A program made the translations under genes and the position numbers. Positions 57,956 to 64,000 of a stretch of DNA of 64,000 bases are shown here, piece by piece. Positions within the stretch are counted from its first letter, which is position 1, and the number at the start of each line of letters is the position of its first letter. Under the pieces are notes generated by a model. It made no database searches, was not told where the DNA came from, and saw nothing but the letters and a program-made list of their open reading frames with translations. The stretch is from Urechis unicinctus. Lineage: Eukaryota > Annelida > Polychaeta > Xenopneusta > Urechidae. The stretch spans positions 29,353,986 to 29,417,985 of the forward strand of contig CM067348.1 of assembly GCA_034190875.2 (NCBI GenBank). The letters are read 5' to 3'.

Positions 57956-58619
57956 TGGCATACCGGACATCGTCCGTTCTGACAACGGGCCCCAGTATGT
58001 GGGGCAAGCATTTGTCAATCTGGCAGAAGAATATGGTTTCCACCATACCACATCATCACCCAGATACGCACAGTCAAACGGCTTCATTGAACGGCAGATT
58101 GGGACAGTAAAGCCTATGATAAAGAAAGCCATGAAGACAGGAGAGGACTGGAACCTAGCGCTATTGAGGGTACGTACAACACCGCTGACCAATAAACTGG
58201 ACAGTCCAGCAGAGCTCATGTTCAGAGACTCTTTATCTACTAAGATCCGGGACACCAACCCTGATCGCGATGACGTCCGTTTTCAACTACGGCGTCGACA
58301 GGAGGTCCAAAAGCACTATCACGACCGTAGCGCTAAAGATCTACCGCCACTTATCCCAGGGCAACAAGCTGTGTTCCGAGACACACAAACTCAGGAGTGG
58401 TTGCCGGCGGTTATGAAAGCCAAAGCACCTGAGCCCAGGAGCTATATCATCGAGACACCCACTGGGCAGACGCTACGACGAAATCGTGTCCACATAAAGG
58501 AGAGTCGTGCATCACGCACGGATGATGACAGCAGTTCCGAGAGCAAAGCACAACACCGAGAAGTGAGCGCAGGCGTTACCACGACATTACCACCATGTGT
58601 TACACATCCGCCACTTTAG
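57956..58619 (+). pseudogene. LTR element integrase region (core and C-terminal part), broken
   Basis: The segment around SDNGPQYVG (near 57975) and YAQSNGFIERQIGTVK (near 58065-58115) are the second aspartate and glutamate regions of a DDE integrase; TTPLTNKLDSPAELMF (near 58185) and a GQQAVFRDTQTQEWLPA stretch (near 58365) fit the gypsy integrase tail. The usual earlier integrase part is not seen. Broken. Confidence 0.85.
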
Positions 58620-58780
58620 ACAACCCCTACAGCGTGCTGGAAAGGAGCACACTAGGAGCGATGTGAAGACTCACACATCAAGAAGCGGTCGCGAGATACG
58701 CATCCCGAGCCGCTACCAGAATTAGAAACACCAGAGTCTCCAGCTCTTATGTTTATGATTGTAATACATGCTTTTTTTAT

Positions 58781-58792
58781 AGAAAAGGGGGA
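58781..58792 (+). other. Polypurine tract
   Basis: AGAAAAGGGGGA lies directly before the TGTGAT start of the 3' LTR, the place where plus-strand priming occurs in LTR elements. Confidence 0.85.
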
Positions 58793-58895
58793 TGTGATAT
58801 AATGCATATATCTACCTTTATGTATCATGCACGATGTACGACATCTAGCGGATATTAAACATGCCACTTTCGGTTTGGCCGTCTGTCGTTTGTTA
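58793..58895 (+). repeat. 3' LTR
   Basis: About 103 bp, matching the 5' LTR end to end apart from a 10-bp indel, one cluster of differences near 58813-58821 and four single changes, all transitions. Confidence 0.85.
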
Positions 58896-58939
58896 GTAAC
58901 AAGCATCGATTTCTATTTTGGTATTGGTATTGGTGAATT

Positions 58940-61900
58940 AGGGTGCATTGAAACTGCCAGCACACATGTACATACATGTTGACAAAGCCGCAGATATTGT
59001 GCTATAATATGTAAGCGTTGCGCTTCAGACACTAATATTGCCAATTAAGGTTAACGATAGGTCAATTAAAGCATCTAGAAAGGTGATCATATGAAGAAAT
59101 GATTTGTGTTTTCTATCGCCCATATAATTTGGATTGTTGTAATGACTGCCCCGAATAATGACCCATTTCTTGTACATCGCAATAACAACTTGGCGCCTTG
59201 CAACATTCATACCACATATTGCAGGTACAATAACGTTATTAAGAGTAGATTCGGTTAGGGTTTACAATTGGCATCTGGTCGTACAAATTTTCCAAGACGG
59301 AGACAAAATACCAGCTGGGCGTGTCGCTTCATTGGCAAACTAAGCTTAATTCAATATTCTGAACCGAGAACTTTCCATATAAAGTTTAGACATGTTTATC
59401 TGATATCAAAAGACATAATGTCTCCAAAATATGTATCTACTTATGAGTTCGCTCATAATTTACCCGTACACAGATAGACAATATTTTCCATATCATTGTC
59501 GGTTAAGTTATGTACGAACCAACTCCATGACTGCGCACACAGAGAGTCGTGTTGTTGTAGGAGTTTAAGCGACATTCTAGTCATGTGCTTCTAATTGACT
59601 GACGTTTATGGGGCATGTTGCAAAACCCGATCAAAAAGTACAAAGATGGGACAATGCCATGAGCCTCGAACTTTACTGTAACCATATACACGTTGACTGA
59701 TATTCCTGTTTGTGCAAACTGATCAATATTTTTAAAACAGCCTAGCGGTAATGATATTTTTTCCAAGCACCTATGCAAGCTCATTGAAATAAAGGAAAGA
59801 ATACAAAGCAGTAAAAATAACCTACTCTTTTCGAGCAACTGTCATGTGCGTATGGCTGCATACTTAGTGAACGATCTTCCTATTCACTAGAGCATTCTGA
59901 TAGGTCTTGCTGCAGAGCAGCTCGGTCATTTAATCATGCAAGGCATTCGACGTTTGCATCATACATTTAGTATGAACTGTTATTTTGTGTCTGTAGCATG
60001 AATAATCACCTATGTCGAATCGACGCAGCTTTTTGTAACATGACAAACCATCTCCATAATGGTAGCATTATAAATCTCCACATTGATTAAGCATTAATTA
60101 ATTCCACTGATTGATGTGACATCTTGCTGGCACTATGCTCTCACCTTGATCTGAAGGCAGATAGGCCCTGTGAGTATGTTTATTGGTCATGGAAATTCAT
60201 TGTTCTGGACATATTGAGGAAACTATGATACTCCCACAATTGATTTGGTTTTGCAACTAGTCGTGGTGATAATTGACACCAGTCAAGGTATTTGTTATCA
60301 AATATTACCGATTGTTGACTATTAACTCAAAATTGGACTTGCGACACTAGTATAATGCAATTTCCTGCTGCACACAATAAGGGAGAATATCATCATGTCT
60401 GGCGCATGAAAAAAGTGTGGCAATCATCTTTGTCTGATTGACTAACACCCATCACGTACAGCCGGATATGTTGTTCTGGGGAATACTTAAAATAAACCGG
60501 GTGCTCGGCGCCAATTTAGCAGAAGATTGGCTCTAAGGATAAAAATGTGGATTGCTGGTAGCAATTAAGCAACTTGAGTGCCGCTCCGAGGTGAAGCTTA
60601 AATTATTTACTAACCAAATGCATAGCATCTTTTTCATTTGCCCAATGTTCAACTGCCGGAGGAAAGTTTGACGATTTCGAGAAAATCCTGTCTTGCTGGC
60701 TTAGTAAACTGATGTGATGCACGTTCAATTTTCGCAATACGAGATTCGGCCAAAATGATAAAACCATGTGGATTTTCAGCCGTACTGATGCAATGGCAAT
60801 CGCAACAATAGACAGGAATTACCAAGCTACACTTGTCCTGGTACACAGAGTAATATTATACAAGAATCGGACCTCATTTATTCAACCGTCAATATATTAA
60901 TCTAACTGGAGTCGGTTGTCTCAGCTGAAGAGATATGCTAGTGATTCATGCACTGGATATGCAATGAGCGGATATTCATTCTAAAGCCGCGTGTGCAACA
61001 TAATTCAACAAAACAGTCACTTATGATGACAGTTGTTATCAGTATTGATGACGCGAAAACTAACCATACATTTCGCACATTACTGAAACAACAACCCCTG
61101 CTCGCTTCAGCTACATGATAATACGAGGCAACTGGCTGGCATAATGAAGATATATCGATGTGAGCTTTGTTGTTAAAATGGCAAACATAATCTGATGACG
61201 TATGCCATTCAACACACTATGAATAGACAACATACCGGCTGTTTTGGCCGACAATTGTGACGGCATTTTATCGGCAATTTCGGCAAGTTGATGCGATTTA
61301 TGGATATTGTGAAGCTACGGAATTTCGTGATCTATATTCATTGTCGCTACATCGCAAAACTGTTTTTTCAAACAGTCAGTACTCGTGAATATGCTTGCAT
61401 GAATTATTATGTAACCGATATTTGCTTATCCCTACAACATAGTGGTTACGTTATACGTGGATTTGCAAAGACCATATGCAATTTTGCATGAAGGCTATAT
61501 AAGCAATATTTTATATTGTGAATGGCATTTAAAGAATCTAGGCAGAAAGTGAGATATCCTATCGGATGAAGAAGTGCCTAGGATAAGAACATCTTTAGAT
61601 ATTAAACAAAATATTAGACCCAATCTCACCACAAATATCCCATGTGTGTGTTCACATAACGTCATTACCACTACTATGTCGACCATACAACACATCCGAA
61701 CTTTGTGGCTTGCGCTGTGCACCCCCAAAGCGGGTATTCCAAACGACTTCGAAGCATTAATTCATACGAGGTGTGAATTACGGCAATATTTGAGTTAACT
61801 GTCATGTCTTTCTTTGGTGACAAAGCTATTGGAACTGCCGTTGAAAGATAGTGAATAGCAAATCATCTAAGCCTTAATCATACTGTGTTAGTCAAAACTG

Positions 61901-63052
61901 CCATCAAGACTCGTGTTATGTCTGTTAAGCAAATAACATATCTGAGCATTTGAGAGTGTTTTCGACTTATAAATATGTCCTTTCAAATTTACGTGTGTGC
62001 ATATGTGTAGTACAATCCGTAAACATGATTTGTCGTTGATTAATTATGTATATTATTGTTTCAATAGTCCATACCCCTCTGAGTCAATAAGCATATTTTA
62101 TATGTATGTTGTGTGCCCTGCAGTTAGGACGGAGAGTTTTATTGCAGTAATCCTGGCACTGTGCTATGCACTCACCGCTATACACGCGCATGCATTGTTA
62201 AGTCATGGGGACAGAGTCATGGCAATCGACTGTAGAATGAGGTAGACGTTATTCATACGACCAAGATCGGCTTTAGACAAATTCATTGGGGCTAAAATGT
62301 CAAAGTTTGGTAATAATGAATAAATATAGGATAAGATATCAATGGCAAAATACTTCATACAGGTCACTCAGTGATGAAAGGGTAATTATGCTATTGCCAG
62401 CATCATCATGTCGCTGTTGGTCATCGCTGTAAATTGTTGCAAAGCTTTGTATCTAAGAGCAGCAGATGTATCGTCGACAGAAACATAGAATATTCTAGAA
62501 CATAACGGCTAGACGTACATGACCACACCATATACCGGATTTGGTTTTCATTCAAACGGCTGAGAAGACATTACATCAAAGTAGAAAATACCGCATGAAA
62601 TATGGTTTCTAAATGCGCCTCATGCCATTTTTATAGTGTTATCATGCGCGTCGTGACAATTCCATCTTGAAAATGGGGTGTAAAAATGTGCTTATCGAAT
62701 ACAGATAAAATATCGTATTAACATTTTAGATGTCTTCCTCTATTGATTTTGAATAAGCATGAAAAACAACCGCTATGATTAATGGATTCTTTCATTTACA
62801 ACCATTGATGACTCAATGCTCATCATTCCGTAAAAACAAGATTATTCTTTACATAGAGGATAAAGTGCATTAACCAGGTCGTAAGCAAAGCAAAGAACGG
62901 CAATTACTAGATTTGCGGCTTAATGCAACACCTTTCTGGACGTACAATGTCGCCAAGGTTTGAAGGTGCATAAGCCCTCCGAATATTTTGACAAGTCATT
63001 GCCCTACATAAGAAGCTTTTCTAAAATGCAGTGCGACCATTTCAGTTCCTTG
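58940..63052 (+). repeat. Long repeat monomer U4
   Basis: From 58947 (matching U2 8325) to 63052 (matching U2 12316) this copy is collinear with U2 at about 3% substitutions, for example 61574-61798 against 10902-11126 with eight differences. It ends at the same CAGTTCCTTGT as U2; beyond that the two are unrelated. It has about 90 bp (62216-62305) absent from U2 and lacks about 40 bp near 60090. Short frames shared with U2 evolve like non-coding DNA. Confidence 0.8.
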
Positions 63053-64000
63053 TCCTAGCAACTTATTCAAAGCCAAGTCCATGACGAAAGTCATAACACC
63101 ACGACGGACATGGTCTTAGCTGTCTATTACTAAACTAAAAGGTTGGGGAGATAATCTACACTGGCCAAGGTGATTGTGGACAAATTCTACTGCTGCTTAA
63201 TTGCCAACGATAAACTGGTGAAATACATTTATCAGGTGCCTGCACATCGGTGCTTCGTATCGCTATAAGATGAATTGATAGATAATACTGCAAGCGATCA
63301 GCAGCTCGGACTAGGCTTAACGACATCGCTTTCAGTTAAATGTTTCTCACCGCCAATGCATTCTGCACATTGATCAATGAGGATTATTACAGCTAGCCTT
63401 TTTCGAGTGCTCTTCATAAGTTTATTAGCCATGTTGGCTGCGTCGTCAATATTTTTCTGTTATCAGATGCGAGGTAATAGTTTCATATTATTGCATGGCA
63501 TGTATAGTCATGAACAATTAAAATATCTATAGTTTCTCCCGTTCTACTGAACAAAAATAATAGGCAGGTGTTGACAATGCAAACTATATGACTCGGATGC
63601 GGTTAGGGGGGTGGGGATACAGCTAAGCGCATAACATGATGTGAAAAGTGAAAAAGTAAACAAACTTACAATCATGCGTATGGTCGGGTATAAAAATAAT
63701 AAAAACTTGCTAACTATGCCCTGTGCTCTGTGACTTGAGAACAGATGCAGTGGCGGCCTGAAATGTGACTATTTTATATAACTCTTAGTGTGTAAATATT
63801 ATCTGGTCCAGAGGTACAAAATTAGGCACTTACAGTCTACAATAATTTCAGAAACTTATACTCACATATTAAATAACAGCCAATGTATAAAGCTTTATAT
63901 ATATATTGAATTCGATTAGTTATGGACCTAAAGAGCTTTAAAGTAAACGGGATCGATGCCAAAATAATCAAGCAATGTCCTGCGAAACCGAACGCAAACC
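63053..64000. other. Unassigned DNA at the window end
   Basis: Sequence beyond the sharp U2/U4 breakpoint. No frame, RNA gene or repeat match recognised. Confidence 0.3.

Larger units (their letters stand above)
55104..58900 (+). mobile_element. Gypsy-type LTR retrotransposon, broken, with target duplication
   Basis: The element runs from 55109 to 58895 (about 3.8 kb), flanked by the 5-bp target duplication GTAAC (55104-55108 and 58896-58900). It has short LTRs, a primer binding site directly after the 5' LTR and a polypurine tract directly before the 3' LTR. Parts in order: gag-like with zinc-knuckle-like segment, aspartic protease, reverse transcriptase, integrase core and C-terminal region. 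The order protease, reverse transcriptase, integrase is that of Ty3/gypsy. Short LTRs and the gag zinc-knuckle type suggest the Mag-like group, tentatively. It is shorter than usual for the family and broken, with several breaks. The LTRs differ at roughly one site in ten, plus an indel, so the insertion is old. Confidence 0.9.

Noticed and set aside
55690-58258. Several minus-strand frames opposite the LTR element
   Set aside because: They are shadows of the plus-strand coding parts in GC-richer sequence.

Overview
The window is AT-rich animal DNA. It holds no intact host gene that I can recognise. The animal is probably an aquatic invertebrate, because it carries a Polinton remnant of the kind whose capsid protein is often catalogued as 'F54H12.2-like', a broken member of an unnamed gene family I recall from marine invertebrates, and a short-LTR gypsy element. 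The species cannot be named from this. All homology statements come from reading the sequence and from memory of protein families; no search was run.

Layout. Most of the window is a family of very long, apparently non-coding repeat monomers of about 7 kb, all in the same orientation and at different ages. 995-8074 (U1) runs straight into 8075-12316 (U2). A related block holds 42990-49972 (U3), 53500-55103 (U5) and 58940-63052 (U4). Rearranged fragments lie at 35790-36990 and 41095-42000. U1 pairs with U3 at roughly 10-15% divergence, U2 pairs with U4 at only about 3%, and U1 and U2 are far more distant from each other.

12317-25937 is a different region. It has a 278-bp tandem duplication, a possible LINE tail, a broken gene of unknown function (15308-16306), a decayed partial Polinton (about 16307-22440: capsid, protease and, on the minus strand, a DNA polymerase B), and then unassigned DNA. 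25938-33719 is a tandem array of four copies of a second, recent repeat of about 2.04 kb, whose copies alternate between two types (A-B-A-B). 55109-58895 is a broken gypsy-type LTR retrotransposon with readable ends: short LTRs, primer site, polypurine tract and 5-bp target duplication. It lies within about 50 bp of a junction between two of the 7-kb monomers.

Long microsatellites (TG, AT, GA) punctuate the region, and one TG tract is at the same place in U1 and U3. The window looks like repeat-rich, possibly heterochromatic DNA in which long monomers spread by duplication or conversion and were later invaded by mobile elements. The strongest candidates for something undescribed are the 7-kb monomer family, the alternating 2-kb array and the unnamed gene family at 15.3-16.3 kb.
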